Position numbers and translations under genes: made by a program. Source: Kovacikia minuta CCNUW1 (lineage in GTDB: Bacteria; Cyanobacteriota; Cyanobacteriia; Leptolyngbyales; Leptolyngbyaceae). From it: DNA of 64,000 nucleotides. Positions 16,663 to 26,195 of the stretch are shown piece by piece. The stretch is taken from positions 4,278,001 through 4,342,000 of the forward strand of contig NZ_CP083582.1 of NCBI RefSeq assembly GCF_020091585.1, in the 5' to 3' direction. The notes under the pieces were generated by a model. It worked only from the letters and a program-made list of their open reading frames with translations. It was not told the DNA's origin and made no database searches. The stretch's first letter is position 1, and each line of letters opens with the position of its first letter.

Positions 16663-18238
16663 ATGGCAAGGCTAGCACTATTGAGTGTATCGGATAAGAC
16701 AGGATTGGTTGAACTAGCACGGAGTTTAGTCACCGAATTTGGGTTTGACCTGATTAGCAGTGGAGGGACAGCACAAGCACTAAAAGATGCTGGTTTACCT
16801 GTAACCAAAGTTTCTGACTATACGGGATCACCAGAGATTTTGGGGGGACGGGTGAAAACGCTGCATCCCCGGATTCATGGAGGAATTCTGGCTCGACGTG
16901 ATGTGCCGCAGGATTTGGCAGACCTGAAGGCACAGCAGATCCGCCCGATCGATCTTGTCGTTGTTAACCGTTTATCCCTTTGAACAAACGATCGCCCAGC
17001 CTAACGTGACCCTTGCCGAAGAGATCGAGCAGATCGATATAGGGGGGCCAGCATTGCTGCGAGCTTCGGCAAAGAACCATGCTCATCTAACAGTGTTGTG
17101 TAGTTCCGCTCAGTACGAAGGCTACTTAGAAGAACTCCGACAAAACAGGGGGGAAACTTCCCTGACATTCCGGCAACGATGTGCGCTCCAGGCTTTTCGG
17201 CATACGGGAAGTTACGATCGGGCGATCGCAGCTTATTTAGAAAGGCAGGAGGCAGAAGCCAAAGAGCAGGAGGTGGAAGCGAATGATCTTCCCGTAACCT
17301 TCACCCTATTTGGGCAGCAACTGCAAGCGTTGCGGTATGGGGAAAATCCGCATCAACCAGCCGCATGGTATCAGATGGCAGACACCACAACAGGATGGGC
17401 AGCAGCAACCAAACTCCAGGGAAAGGAGTTGAGCTACAACAATCTGGTCGATTTGGAAGCGGCGCGGCGGATCATTGCTGAGTTTGGAGATGCTCAGAAT
17501 TCGCCCGCGGCTGCCATTCTAAAGCACACAAACCCTTGTGGTGCGGCACTGGGAAGTACCCTGGCAGAGGCTTACGATAAAGCATACAACGCCGACCCAG
17601 TATCTGCCTTTGGCGGAATCGTGGCACTGAACCGCCCGATCGATGCACCCACAGCAATGGCACTAACAAAAATCTTTTTGGAATGTGTGGTTGCACCGGA
17701 CTGTGAACCGGAAGCAGCGGAGATTTTGGCAGCTAAGTCGAAGGTACGGGTATTACTGCTGCCTGATTTAACCAAGGGGCCCAATCAAACCGTAAAAGCG
17801 ATCGCTGGTGGGTTTTTGGTACAAACATCCGATGATATCCTTGCTGATCCAACTCAGTGGCAAGTAGTTACTAACCAGCAACCGACCTCTAATCAGCTAG
17901 AAGAACTGCTGTTTGCCTGGAAAATCTGTAAACATGTGAAATCTAATGCAATTGTTATAACCCGCGATCGCACCACGTTGGGTGTGGGTGCAGGGCAAAT
18001 GAATCGGGTTGGCTCTGTCAAAATTGCCCTGGAACAGGCGGGTGAAGCCGCTAAGGGAGCGGTTCTAGCGAGTGATGGCTTCTTTCCATTTGATGATTCA
18101 GTTAAAGCTGCCGCTGCGGCTGGGATTGGAGCGATCGTCCAACCGGGGGGGAGCCTGCGGGATCAGGATTCCATTAAAGCCGCCAACGATTTAGGAATCG
18201 TCATGGTCCTAACAGGCGTGCGACATTTCCTTCATTAG
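16663..18238 (+). CDS. purH: PurH (AICAR transformylase / IMP cyclohydrolase), one-base frameshift
   Basis: The last two steps of de novo purine synthesis. The N-terminal IMP cyclohydrolase (MGS-like) domain starts [20 protein letters not shown] and includes [20 protein letters not shown]. The C-terminal transformylase has [25 protein letters not shown] and [11 protein letters not shown]. The frame breaks near 16968-16971: the text gives VVVNRLSL and a stop, whereas dropping one base (the G at 16970) gives VVVNLYPFEQT, the family sequence. The corrected length is 524 residues, normal for PurH. Everything else is intact, so a sequencing or assembly error is as likely as a real mutation in this normally essential gene. 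Confidence 0.93.
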
Positions 18239-18297
18239 ACTTTATCGGAAATAGTGAAGCATTCTAAACCGAAGCACTCCCCTTAGGAGTTTCAAGT

Positions 18298-18831
18298 TCA
18301 AGCCGCTTTGAGTTGCCGATGGGTGAGCCGGAAGTTATGTAACCCACAAGCCGTTTCCATGACCTCATCGACAAAATACTCCGTCCGATTACGAAACGGA
18401 TGCACCAAAATATTGCAGCGTTTGATGCTGCTGATTTGATACCATACTTCTTCATCAGTTAGATCATTTACAAGCGCAACATTATGAATATCACTGTGCA
18501 AAACCTGTTGCACAGTTGATTGAGCAAATCGATCCGTTTGCTTGCAGCGATTACCGATAAAATTGAGGGTTTCACTGAACGGCTTGCCACAAGTTTGACA
18601 CTTGCATTGGCGACGATTAATCTTAAGAAATACGGTTCGCCCACTGATGCTTGAATCTCGCGCTAGATACCAATGATTCTGATGCAGATGATGACTTGTT
18701 TGTTGGCAACGTGGACAAATCGCTGCGGTCGTTCTTGCTTCCACATTGAGAATCAATTGTCCTGCCACATCGGTGTAGTCTTCAACCTCAATTCCAGGGA
18801 GATTTAGGATCTCAGTTGGAATTCGCTGCAT
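18298..18831 (-). pseudogene. Chimeric transposase remnant (ISL3 N-terminus plus another DDE C-terminus)
   Basis: Residues 1-130 match an ISL3-family transposase N-terminus, with a zinc-ribbon pattern ICPRCQQTSHHLH and CKCQTCGKPFSE. The last 45 residues (NRTEYFVDEVMETACGLHNF, then RLTHRQ) instead look like the C-terminus of an IS5-like DDE transposase. The whole catalytic core is absent. It appears to be two decayed insertion sequences joined by deletion in one open frame. No terminal repeats were located. Confidence 0.6.
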
Positions 18832-18993
18832 ATCTCAAACGCCGTATAACCTGATACATTAGCATACTAAAGCCGATAGACCCGGCAAAAAAACTAAGGA
18901 TGGTGGATTGGACAAACCACACAAAAGCAGAGCACGCTGAGACAAAGCTCTGACGTACTCTGCGACTATTCTGCCTGCCTAAATCTCTGTTGC

Positions 18994-19383
18994 CTATGCC
19001 AGGGTTTCCGGGCAATAGCCTAGCCCCTGCACAAACTGCTTACGAAATTCCTCGATTTCCTCGCGATCGGGGGTACCGTGGGAAACAACAGCAACCTGAT
19101 AACGATGCATCACGTCGATCGGCGATTGTCCCGTTTCTAATCCCCACAACGCCATCTGAACTCGAATCCCTGGCTCATAGGGAATTCCCACCTCATTCAT
19201 AAATGCCCGAAAATCACCATGTTGTTGAGGTTCGAGATATCGGCTCATCTTGACTCGAACAATCCAGCCATCAATCTGATGAATTACCGTGACGAACTCA
19301 ACGGGAATGTGGCTGGAAGTCAACAGGTGCTCCACAACCCTCAAGGTAAGACTGGCATTTGCAAGATAATAGAGGTAATCCAT
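18994..19383 (-). CDS. Conserved-looking protein of unknown function, 129 aa
   Basis: Starts MDYLYYLANASLTLRVVEHL with GGAGGA at a good distance before the ATG at 19383. It has no signal peptide or clear membrane span; the centre has an amphipathic, charged character (VKMSRYLEPQQHGDFRAFM). I recall no characterised family, although similar short proteins seem to occur in cyanobacteria. It is divergent from queA. Confidence 0.6.
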   Translation of the reverse strand: MDYLYYLANASLTLRVVEHLLTSSHIPVEFVTVIHQIDGWIVRVKMSRYLEPQQHGDFRAFMNEVGIPYEPGIRVQMALWGLETGQSPIDVMHRYQVAVVSHGTPDREEIEEFRKQFVQGLGYCPETLA

Positions 19384-19491
19384 GGAGATCCTCCCAACCC
19401 AAGGGCGTACATCTTTATGATTCCTTAACTATCCCCTTACGACTAGGGGAAAAGCCCCCGTTATAAGTAAGGGTTTTCACCCAATTTGCTG

Positions 19492-20709
19492 ATGAACCTC
19501 GATCGTCTCCTCAGTTCCTACGATTACAACTTACCCGCAGAGCGCATCGCCCAGATGCCTGCCGTTCCCAGGGACAGTTCCCGGCTACTCGTTGTGAAGG
19601 ATCAGACCCACCCGATCCACGCAGTTTTTCGAGATTTACCGGACCTGTTGCGACCAGGGGATTTACTTGTTTTAAACGATACCCGTGTCATTCCAGCACG
19701 ATTACATGGGTATAAACCAGGGGGATCAGCCGTTGAAATCCTGTTGCTGGAACCACAACCAGAACCCGATCGCTGGTTAGCCTTAGTTAAACCTGGTAAA
19801 CGATTAAAGCCAGGAGCGCAGATTGTGTTTGAAGGAGAGGGAGCAGAAGACATAAAGCAAGAAGTAGAGAGAGGAAGGGGAGATGCGGAGACGCAGAGAT
19901 GCGGAGACACAGAGACCTTAATTCAAAATTCAAAATTCAAAATTCAAAATTCTCCTACACCCCACACCCCACACCCCATACCCCATACCTCTCTTACAGC
20001 AACCGTTCTGGCAACCGACGCGGCAACAGGTGGGCGGATCTTGCAGTTTGATGTGCCACCCGGCGAATCGCTGGCATGCCTGATTGAACAATTGGGACAG
20101 GTGCCACTGCCGCCTTACATTACGGATACCAATGCCGAACCAGAGCAGTATCAAACTGTTTACGCCAGCCACTCTGGCGCGGTGGCAGCTCCTACTGCCG
20201 GATTGCATTTTACGCCAGAGCTATTGCAACAGTTAGAAGCACAGGGTATTAATCGGGCATTTGTAACGCTTCATGTGGGGGTTGGCACATTTCGTCCGGT
20301 TGAGACAGCGGAAATTACCGCACACCAGATGCATGCTGAGTGGGTAGATGTGCCTGCCCAAACGGTAGAACAAATTTACCAAACCAAAGCCAACGGCGGA
20401 CGGATCATTGCGGTCGGAACAACTGCTGTGCGATCGCTGGAAGCCGCTGCCCAACAGGGAACTCTGCAACCATTTCGGGGAAAAACCGAGCTGTTTATCT
20501 ACCCTGGCTACCAGTGGCAGGTTATTAATGGGCTGATTACCAATTTCCACCTACCCAAGTCCAGCTTATTGATGATGGTCAGCGCGTTAATCGGTCGCCA
20601 ACGCCTGCTCGATTTGTATCAGGTGGCGATCGAACAGCAATACCGTTTTTACTCCTTTGGGGATGCGATGTTGATTTTGCCAGAAGCGATCGTAGGTGTC
20701 ACGGGTTAG
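19492..20709 (+). CDS. queA: tRNA S-adenosylmethionine ribosyltransferase-isomerase, with in-frame repeat insert
   Basis: QueA moves the ribosyl group of SAM onto 7-aminomethyl-7-deazaguanine in tRNA to form epoxyqueuosine. Family sequences: [57 protein letters not shown], and [19 protein letters not shown] near the C-terminus. The product is about 405 residues against roughly 350 for the family. The excess is residues about 120-168, encoded by heptanucleotide repeats (peptide [11 protein letters not shown] followed by [12 protein letters not shown]), placed in the smaller inserted domain and leaving the frame intact. ATG 19492 ([12 protein letters not shown]) is preferred to an upstream TTG. 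Whether the insert disturbs activity is unknown. Confidence 0.95.
   Translation: MNLDRLLSSYDYNLPAERIAQMPAVPRDSSRLLVVKDQTHPIHAVFRDLPDLLRPGDLLVLNDTRVIPARLHGYKPGGSAVEILLLEPQPEPDRWLALVKPGKRLKPGAQIVFEGEGAEDIKQEVERGRGDAETQRCGDTETLIQNSKFKIQNSPTPHTPHPIPHTSLTATVLATDAATGGRILQFDVPPGESLACLIEQLGQVPLPPYITDTNAEPEQYQTVYASHSGAVAAPTAGLHFTPELLQQLEAQGINRAFVTLHVGVGTFRPVETAEITAHQMHAEWVDVPAQTVEQIYQTKANGGRIIAVGTTAVRSLEAAAQQGTLQPFRGKTELFIYPGYQWQVINGLITNFHLPKSSLLMMVSALIGRQRLLDLYQVAIEQQYRFYSFGDAMLILPEAIVGVTG
19857..19998 (+). repeat. Composite heptanucleotide repeat inside queA
   Basis: G-rich imperfect units (GATGCGGAGAC, GGAGACACAGAG) are followed by tandem AAAATTC units, then CACCCCA/CCCCATA units, all inside the queA reading frame. 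The same block order occurs at other sites in the window. Confidence 0.9.
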
Positions 20710-20736
20710 GTGTCAGGTGTCAGGTGTCAGAGAGAA
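20704..20736 (+). repeat. GGTGTCA heptamer array after queA
   Basis: Tandem AGGTGTC units follow the queA stop codon directly. The same heptamer recurs after the genes ending near 27932 and 53672. Confidence 0.8.
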
Positions 20737-21052
20737 AATTGCCCGTCTTCCCAGGGGGAGTTAGGGTGCGAGCGGTGGAGGGAAATGGGAAGGGAAAGGA
20801 AGATGGGAAAAAATCTGCTAGAACGCCTTGAATCTTGGGCAATCTCAATATCAGGAGATGCATTTTGCCCCTCTCCTTAAAGATGGGGCAAGGGGCAGGA
20901 AAAGGGTAAAGGTCTCGACCGTAAGGTTGGACTGAACGGATGAAGAACGGCTCTTCCTCCTTCCCCAATTCCCACCATGCCTTGCGTTCAACTCAAAACT
21001 CAAAACTTAAAACTCTCTTACTCCTCACCCCTCACCTCTTCAGGAGAAATTC
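20737..21052. other. queA-ferredoxin gap made largely of repeats
   Basis: G-rich units (about 20755-20810), an imperfect palindrome with GCCCCTCTCC and GGGGCAAGGGGC (about 20872-20899), and AAAACTC/AAAACTT heptamers at about 20988-21015. AGGAG at 21042-21046 is the ferredoxin ribosome-binding site. No gene seen. Confidence 0.55.
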
Positions 21053-21538
21053 ATGGCTAAACTTGTCAGACTTGAACCGATCGCCCAGGAAACCTCTGTT
21101 GAAACCAATGGCAATCTTCTATCTGTCCTGATTAACAAAGATCTCGATGTTCTCAAAGAGTGTGGTGGGAGAGGAATGTGCGCCACCTGTCACGTTTATG
21201 TTAGGGATGGAATGGAATCCCTTTCTCCCATCAATCGTCGAGAACAGCGCACTTTGGAGGTAATTACGACCTGCAAAACCAATTCTCGCCTAGCCTGCCA
21301 GGCTAGGGTTTTGCAGAATGGAGTGGTGGTTGAACTTCCTCCGGGTATGTATATCAATTCCTTAAAGGATATTGAAGCCCTAATTGGCAGACGAGCGGAT
21401 CAGGATCTTTTGCACCCCCTGACCGGGCAGGTGCTTGTAGAAACTGGCAAACTCATTACCCGCTCTACACTCAAGCAAATTGAAGACACAACCAGCTTCA
21501 AAATTGGCGAGTACTTCTCCCATACAACGGATGTTTAG
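21053..21538 (+). CDS. [2Fe-2S] ferredoxin-like protein
   Basis: 161 residues. The cluster cysteines are C37, C43 and C46 (KECGGRGMCATCHVYV) and C82 (SRLACQARV), with C-x5-C-x2-C spacing like adrenodoxin-type ferredoxins. The first about 100 residues form the beta-grasp domain; the last 55 (DLLHPLTGQVLVETGKLITR) are an extension not found in photosynthetic PetF. It is therefore an electron carrier of uncertain partner rather than the main photosystem I ferredoxin. SD AGGAG precedes the ATG. IS256 copy 1 inserted 137 bp after its stop. Confidence 0.88.
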   Translation: MAKLVRLEPIAQETSVETNGNLLSVLINKDLDVLKECGGRGMCATCHVYVRDGMESLSPINRREQRTLEVITTCKTNSRLACQARVLQNGVVVELPPGMYINSLKDIEALIGRRADQDLLHPLTGQVLVETGKLITRSTLKQIEDTTSFKIGEYFSHTTDV

Positions 21539-21675
21539 GACAGGTACCCCTGGTCATTTGCTGTTGTTTCTGCGACATTCGGTTGAACAGTGATTGTTTC
21601 ACGCGTAGGGGAGAATGGCGTTCGCCCTCAGTGCGCGTCATTATTCAAGCGAATTTCAGATTCAGTTGTTATTTG

Positions 21676-23053
21676 GTTAGTGTCACGAATTTTTCGCCAC
21701 GGTTTTACGGTCATGTTTGGCATGATCACGCTCAATCACGAGGAAAAAGACAGTGAGGCAACTCGTTTCATGCGGGAATGCCCCAATTTCATCTGACTTG
21801 GTGCGAAATTCTCGAAATAGCCGCTCCAAATGATTAGTGGTGCGAATATGCCGATGCAGGTTTGGTGCAAATTGATAGAAAGTCAGGGTCAACTCTAGAT
21901 CGCGTTGAAAGACTTGGATGGCTTTGGGTTCTTGTGTTTCCCATTTGGTGATGAATTGCTCTAACCGTTGCCTTGCCTGCTCCAAAGTCTCTGCATTGTA
22001 GATTTGATAAGCCTCAGAGGCAATTTCAAATCGACGCTGCCGTTTGGCATCTTCCCGCTTCAGGGGTTGTTCCTGCTCATCGGTTTTCGGCAAATCCTCA
22101 TAACTCAAATAGCGCTCAATCCCTCGGATTTTGTGCGTGATACAGCGTTGCTGTTGGGCCTGGGGCAAGGTCTTTTTCAACGCCTTGGGCAATCCCAAAC
22201 TGCCATCACTGACCACTAATTTCACCGCATCGGCTTGCAGTCCTCGGGCGATTAAATGCTCAAACAAGGCCTCCCACTCTGCTTCTCCTTCGTCGGAGGC
22301 AATCTCATAATGCAGGATTTCATAAGACCCATCCTCCCAGACGGCTAGAACTGCCAAAATTACCCGTTCTTCGGCCTGCCGACTTTGTCGCAGATGTCCT
22401 GCCCGGTCTAGCTTAAACGCTTCTCGGGTATATTGAATCTCTACCCACACCCCATCGACGATTAATATCGCAGGGGTTTTGCCAATCGGGGCTAAGCGAC
22501 GAGTGTCTAAGTGTTGCTGAATCTGGAGGGTGACTTGGTTCACAGCACTGCGGGAAAGCACATGTCCTATGAGAAAATATAGCGCCTCTTGCAAATCTCT
22601 CAACGACAGTCCCATCACATACAAACAACACAACCAGTTGAGCAGGTTGCCTAAGCCCCGTTGGTAACGTTGGAGAATCTGCCACTCTCGTTCTGGGTTG
22701 CGTTCTCGTAATTTCGGAACTCGCAAATCCTTCACCTGGCCATACTGGGTATCGAGTCTCCGTTGAAAATACCCGGAACGTCGAGGTCGATCGTCTCCCA
22801 TTTTGGCTAGTTCTGCCTTGAGTTCCTCTTTCAGTGCGCTCTCCAAGGTGATTTTGACGGCACTGATGACGGCCTCTCTGAGGGCCTGTTCTAACGCCTC
22901 ATCCAGTTCAGGTTGAAAACTGACGGCTTTGACTCGATGGATTTGTTGTTCTCGTTGGGCTATGGTCATGGGAAGCTCCCCTCTCGATGGAGTTCCTCTA
23001 CTGTCACTGAATCTTTTTTCTCTGTCTAATGGCGAAAAATTCGTGACACTAAC
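21676..23053 (-). mobile_element. IS256-family element, copy 1, 1378 bp
   Basis: Perfect terminal inverted repeats of 24 bp, starting GTTAGTGTCACGAATTTT on the left and ending AAAATTCGTGACACTAAC on the right. Flanked by 7-bp direct repeats TTATTTG (21669-21675 and 23054-23060). It encodes one intact transposase. A same-length copy, identical wherever I compared it, lies at 49389-50766. Confidence 0.92.
21683..22969 (-). CDS. IS256 (Mutator-like) transposase, copy 1
   Basis: 428 residues starting MTIAQREQQIHRVKAVSFQP. It has the IS256/Mutator DDE pattern: ILIVDGVWVEIQYT (first Asp), KLVVSDGSLGLPKALKKTLP (second Asp), QQRCITHKIR and, near the C-terminus, NHLERLFREFRTKSDEIGAF with the catalytic Glu. 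The frame is intact, so the element may be mobile. The translation is the same as the copy at 49396. Confidence 0.92.
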   Translation of the reverse strand: MTIAQREQQIHRVKAVSFQPELDEALEQALREAVISAVKITLESALKEELKAELAKMGDDRPRRSGYFQRRLDTQYGQVKDLRVPKLRERNPEREWQILQRYQRGLGNLLNWLCCLYVMGLSLRDLQEALYFLIGHVLSRSAVNQVTLQIQQHLDTRRLAPIGKTPAILIVDGVWVEIQYTREAFKLDRAGHLRQSRQAEERVILAVLAVWEDGSYEILHYEIASDEGEAEWEALFEHLIARGLQADAVKLVVSDGSLGLPKALKKTLPQAQQQRCITHKIRGIERYLSYEDLPKTDEQEQPLKREDAKRQRRFEIASEAYQIYNAETLEQARQRLEQFITKWETQEPKAIQVFQRDLELTLTFYQFAPNLHRHIRTTNHLERLFREFRTKSDEIGAFPHETSCLTVFFLVIERDHAKHDRKTVAKNS

Positions 23054-23231
23054 TTATTTGTAGGAATCCAATGACCCGTGACCAAATCATTTGTCATCCC
23101 TCAAGTTTCCCTGCCACAATGAACATAGAGAGGTGACACTTGATCAACAGGTCTACCTTTACGTAAGGCAGCCTGGTAGCCAGTGATACTGAATATATTA
23201 AGCCTATCTGGTGATGAGTGAGGTGAAACAC

Positions 23232-23654
23232 ATGAAAACGTCAGCACGTTGGTTAACTATCCCTACAACGTTGGCGATCGTGCTTGCGTCTACCGGAGCG
23301 GTTTTGAGTCAGGCAGTGGTTGCCATTACCCCCAATTCTCAGACGGTTGAGTTAAGGGGCAATTCTGGCGGCAGCAAAGCAGTGAGTAATTGCGCGGGGC
23401 ACATTTCTCCCGCTCCCAATCACGTCATCAAAGTTGCTGAAAACACCAATTTACGGATTACGCTTCAGGCGGGTGGGCAACCTGCCCTGCTAATTCGTAA
23501 TCCTTCCGGGCAAGAATTTTGCGTTCCGGCAGATAGCGGCTCTGGTGGGAAGATTTCGATTCCAGGACGCTGGACCCAGGGAGATTATATGGTTTACGTT
23601 GGCGATCGCTCCAATGGGCAATATCCCTACACCCTGTCGATCGCTCAAAACTAA
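23232..23654 (+). CDS. Secreted protein of unknown function
   Basis: 140 residues from ATG 23232, with GAGGTG six bases upstream. It begins with a signal peptide (MKTSARWLTIPTTLAIVLAS, cleavage probably after residues near VLSQAVVA). The mature part is a beta-rich domain with two cysteines (SNCAGHISPAPNHVIKVAEN; GQEFCVPADSG) and a final strand pair WTQGDYMVYVGDRSNGQYPY, reminiscent of pre-peptidase C-terminal type domains. It is probably periplasmic or extracellular. IS256 copy 1 ends about 180 bp upstream and may have separated it from older promoter sequence. Confidence 0.7.
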   Translation: MKTSARWLTIPTTLAIVLASTGAVLSQAVVAITPNSQTVELRGNSGGSKAVSNCAGHISPAPNHVIKVAENTNLRITLQAGGQPALLIRNPSGQEFCVPADSGSGGKISIPGRWTQGDYMVYVGDRSNGQYPYTLSIAQN

Positions 23655-23700
23655 GCGGAAAAGCGCAAGGATAAAGACTAGGCAGTGTTCTAAAACCCTT

Positions 23701-23779
23701 GATCCTCCCCAACCCTCCTTAAAAAGGAGGCAGCCAAACCATTCAAAGTCCACCTTTTTAAGGGGGATCTAGGGGGATC
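23701..23779. repeat. Palindromic dispersed repeat (CCCCCTT/AAGGGGG type)
   Basis: GATCCTCCCCAACCCTCCTT (23701-23720) is an imperfect inverted copy of AAGGGGGATCTAGGGGGATC (23760-23779). The left half itself holds CCTCCTT and AAGGAGG as a small hairpin. This looks like the small palindromic intergenic repeats common in cyanobacteria. It may end transcription of the secreted-protein gene. Confidence 0.6.
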
Positions 23780-23914
23780 ACCAAGAGTCAAGGAAACGAA
23801 TCCGAAGGCTTTAAAACACGCCCTAGAAATAGATTCCGAAGGATTGCTAAAATTTCTCAACAATCCTTCTTATCTTTTTACTTTTCGCCTTTATCCCTTC
23901 TCCTTTCCTCCCCA

Positions 23915-24310
23915 TTAATCCTCAATCTTTTGAGCTGGCACCTCAACCGCGCTAATATCAATCGTTCCAGGTGGGGTGAGACGGCTGAATTGCCCATTTT
24001 CGGCGAGCAACGGTTCACCACAACTGGGGCAAGAAAATTCAGTTTTATTCAAACTAATAAATTGGTGCTGGCAGACGGGGCAGGTGGACTCAATTAAATT
24101 GCGCTTTAGCCACCAGCGAAATCCTAGAAAGGCGATCACCGGGGTGACCAGAATAAGTGCCAGCAGGATAAAAAAAGACTTGACCAACCATCCCAGTCCG
24201 ATCGCGCCTAGCAGCCAAATAATAGCGAAGGGAAGAAGCAAACGGCTGATGTCGGCAAGCCCAAGTTGAAAATTTTTGAAGCTATCCTGATTCACGGTAA
24301 TCTCCGACAC
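23915..24310 (-). CDS. Membrane protein with C-terminal zinc ribbon
   Basis: 131 residues. Two adjacent membrane spans lie at about residues 22-65 (LLLPFAIIWLLGAIGLGWLV, then FFILLALILVTPVIAFLGF). A basic stretch (RWWLKRN) is followed by a rubredoxin-like knuckle pair, CPVCQHQF and CPSCGEP, which should bind one zinc in the cytosol. Function unknown. No partner gene is evident nearby. Confidence 0.65.
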   Translation of the reverse strand: MSEITVNQDSFKNFQLGLADISRLLLPFAIIWLLGAIGLGWLVKSFFILLALILVTPVIAFLGFRWWLKRNLIESTCPVCQHQFISLNKTEFSCPSCGEPLLAENGQFSRLTPPGTIDISAVEVPAQKIED

Positions 24311-24487
24311 GTGACCAATTTGAAAGTTTTCTCTTAATAAGAAAGTTTTAGATGCTTATTATGAGCTTCCAATTATAGCAATTTCAGGGTGGTTGAAGCG
24401 TGAGTGGGCGGCGATGCTTCCCATTAACCTGGCGGCTGCGTGTGCTGCAACAACAAACCGGTGGGTCTTTTTGTCAAAGCCTTTCCT

Positions 24488-25591
24488 CTACTCGATCGCC
24501 GCTCCCTGAGCCTGGTGGTCATCTAACGCCTGGGCAATAAACCATTTCAATTTCGACGTAAAGACTGGCTCCGCAAATTCCTCGGCTCTTTGAATGCAAG
24601 CATTGGCAAAGAAACGGAGACCTTCAAACTGGGTGATTGCCTGACACAGGCTTTCCACCGTTGGTTCTGGAAAGAGCAGCCCAGTGCGGTAGTTCAGGAC
24701 AATTTCTCGAATGCCGCTCTGCTCGGAAGCAATCACGGGAATGCCATGCCCCATTGCTTCTACGGGCGGAAACGCAAAATCTGCATCTACACGGGGAAAA
24801 ATCAAGGCTCTGGCATCGGCGTAAATTTTCGCCATTTCGTCTTCTGGTACTGTTTTCAGGAAACGGGTCGTTGGGTTGGCAATCCCCTGCAACCGCTCAG
24901 CATCATCACCCGTGCCAATAATCCATAGGGGACGATCGAGGCGGTGACAAGCTTCAATGACCAGATCGACCTGATGGGAACGGGTCAGAGGCCCTACGTA
25001 AAGGTAGTACTGATTTCCGATTTGCCCTTCTGCTTCAACTTTGACGGGAGGTGGAATGACTTCTACCGGACGGCGATAAAACTTTTTGATGCGGCGGGCA
25101 ACAATTTCTGAGGTGGTAACGAAGCGATCAACCCGTTGGGCAGCCTGAAAGTCATACTGCCTCAGGCTGCTGTCTACCCAGATGTCATACCAGGTGCGAT
25201 GGGGAGCATGGGTAGCGGGTTCCCATAGATAACGGGGAGGGGTGTGGCAATAGCTAACATGCAGGGTATCTGGGCGTGTTAATACCGCTTTGCTCAGGTA
25301 GTTGCTGGAGGAAGAGATAACCAGATCAAAGCTAGATAAATTCAGGGATTCCCAGAAAAAGGGCAACAGGGGACGCAGCCTGTGATGTTGATGCGTGATG
25401 GCGGGTAATCGCTGTGCCCAGGTAGGGCGAATATCCCAATCCTTGAAATGGGCGATCGCGCTTCCCAACTCTTGTCGATCAATAAATGCCGTATAGACAG
25501 GCGCATCGGGATACATCCGGTGCAGCACTCGCAAAATCCGCTCGGCGTCTCCATACTCCTGGAGACAGTCGTGAACTAACGCAACTCTCAT
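24488..25591 (-). CDS. GT4-family glycosyltransferase
   Basis: 367 residues from ATG 25591 (MRVALVHDCLQEYGDAERIL). GT-B fold features: N-terminal VALVHD strand and the GDAER loop, central YLYVGPLTRSHQVDLVIEAC (start of the donor domain) and the GT4 donor site FAFPPVEAMGHGIPVIASEQ with its two conserved acidic residues. It probably transfers a sugar from a nucleotide donor in surface polysaccharide or glycolipid synthesis; acceptor and sugar unknown. The longer frame to 25618 adds nine residues. The neighbouring universal stress gene is upstream on the same strand, 107 bp away. Confidence 0.85.
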   Translation of the reverse strand: MRVALVHDCLQEYGDAERILRVLHRMYPDAPVYTAFIDRQELGSAIAHFKDWDIRPTWAQRLPAITHQHHRLRPLLPFFWESLNLSSFDLVISSSSNYLSKAVLTRPDTLHVSYCHTPPRYLWEPATHAPHRTWYDIWVDSSLRQYDFQAAQRVDRFVTTSEIVARRIKKFYRRPVEVIPPPVKVEAEGQIGNQYYLYVGPLTRSHQVDLVIEACHRLDRPLWIIGTGDDAERLQGIANPTTRFLKTVPEDEMAKIYADARALIFPRVDADFAFPPVEAMGHGIPVIASEQSGIREIVLNYRTGLLFPEPTVESLCQAITQFEGLRFFANACIQRAEEFAEPVFTSKLKWFIAQALDDHQAQGAAIE

Positions 25592-25697
25592 AGCAATTGA
25601 TGCCTCCAGATCGAGCACCCGGATCGCAATTTTTTGGAAAAAACCAGGAAGCTTACCTGTCCTAACTCATTCTTAAATCAGTATCTTTCGGTTTAGG

Positions 25698-26195
25698 TCA
25701 GCTTTCTGATTCAAAGAGTTTTCCCTGTAACGCCAGAACCGAGCAAGGCGCATGGTGCAAAACGTAGTTACTGGCACTGCCTAAAAATAATTCGCTCAAC
25801 CCAGAGTGCCCTCGACGCCCCACCACAATTAAATCCGCTTCCCAGGTAGTCGCAACCTTACAAATGACCCGACCCGGATCACCCGTATTTTGACTGAACT
25901 CCGCAGTTACTCCCGCTGCCAACGCCCGATCGCTGAGCTGTTGCAACAGCTTCAAACCTGATTTCTCTAAGTCTTTCCATTGCTGAGCAAACAGCATCAC
26001 CGCTTCTTCATTTCCTAAATAAAGGCTATCTGTTCTGGGGAATATGGCTGGCAGGGGGTAGCCTTCCTCCATTGGGGTAAGAACATGCAATAAAAGCAAG
26101 GCTGCATTCATTGTTTTTGCTAGGGATAATGCTTCTTCAAAGATGTGATCACCGATCGGTGAGTCATCTAACGCAACGAGAATCTTTTGAAACAT
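25698..26195 (-). CDS. Universal stress protein (UspA family)
   Basis: 165 residues. Opens MFQKILVALDDSPIGDHIFE, with the ATP-binding Asp, and carries the nucleotide loop VGRRGHSGLSELFLGSASNY (G-x2-G-x9-G-S). It therefore belongs to the ATP-binding type. The family is cytosolic and induced by stress; specific role unknown. Confidence 0.9.
   Translation of the reverse strand: MFQKILVALDDSPIGDHIFEEALSLAKTMNAALLLLHVLTPMEEGYPLPAIFPRTDSLYLGNEEAVMLFAQQWKDLEKSGLKLLQQLSDRALAAGVTAEFSQNTGDPGRVICKVATTWEADLIVVGRRGHSGLSELFLGSASNYVLHHAPCSVLALQGKLFESES

Noticed and set aside
16955-16983. Programmed frameshift in purH
   Set aside because: No slippery heptamer, downstream pseudoknot or internal Shine-Dalgarno site is evident, and PurH is not known to use recoding. 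An extra base is the simpler reading.
18812-19015. 67-codon minus-strand frame between the chimeric transposase and the 129-aa gene
   Set aside because: It overlaps both neighbours, has no ribosome-binding site and no recognisable sequence. It is probably decayed insertion-sequence DNA.
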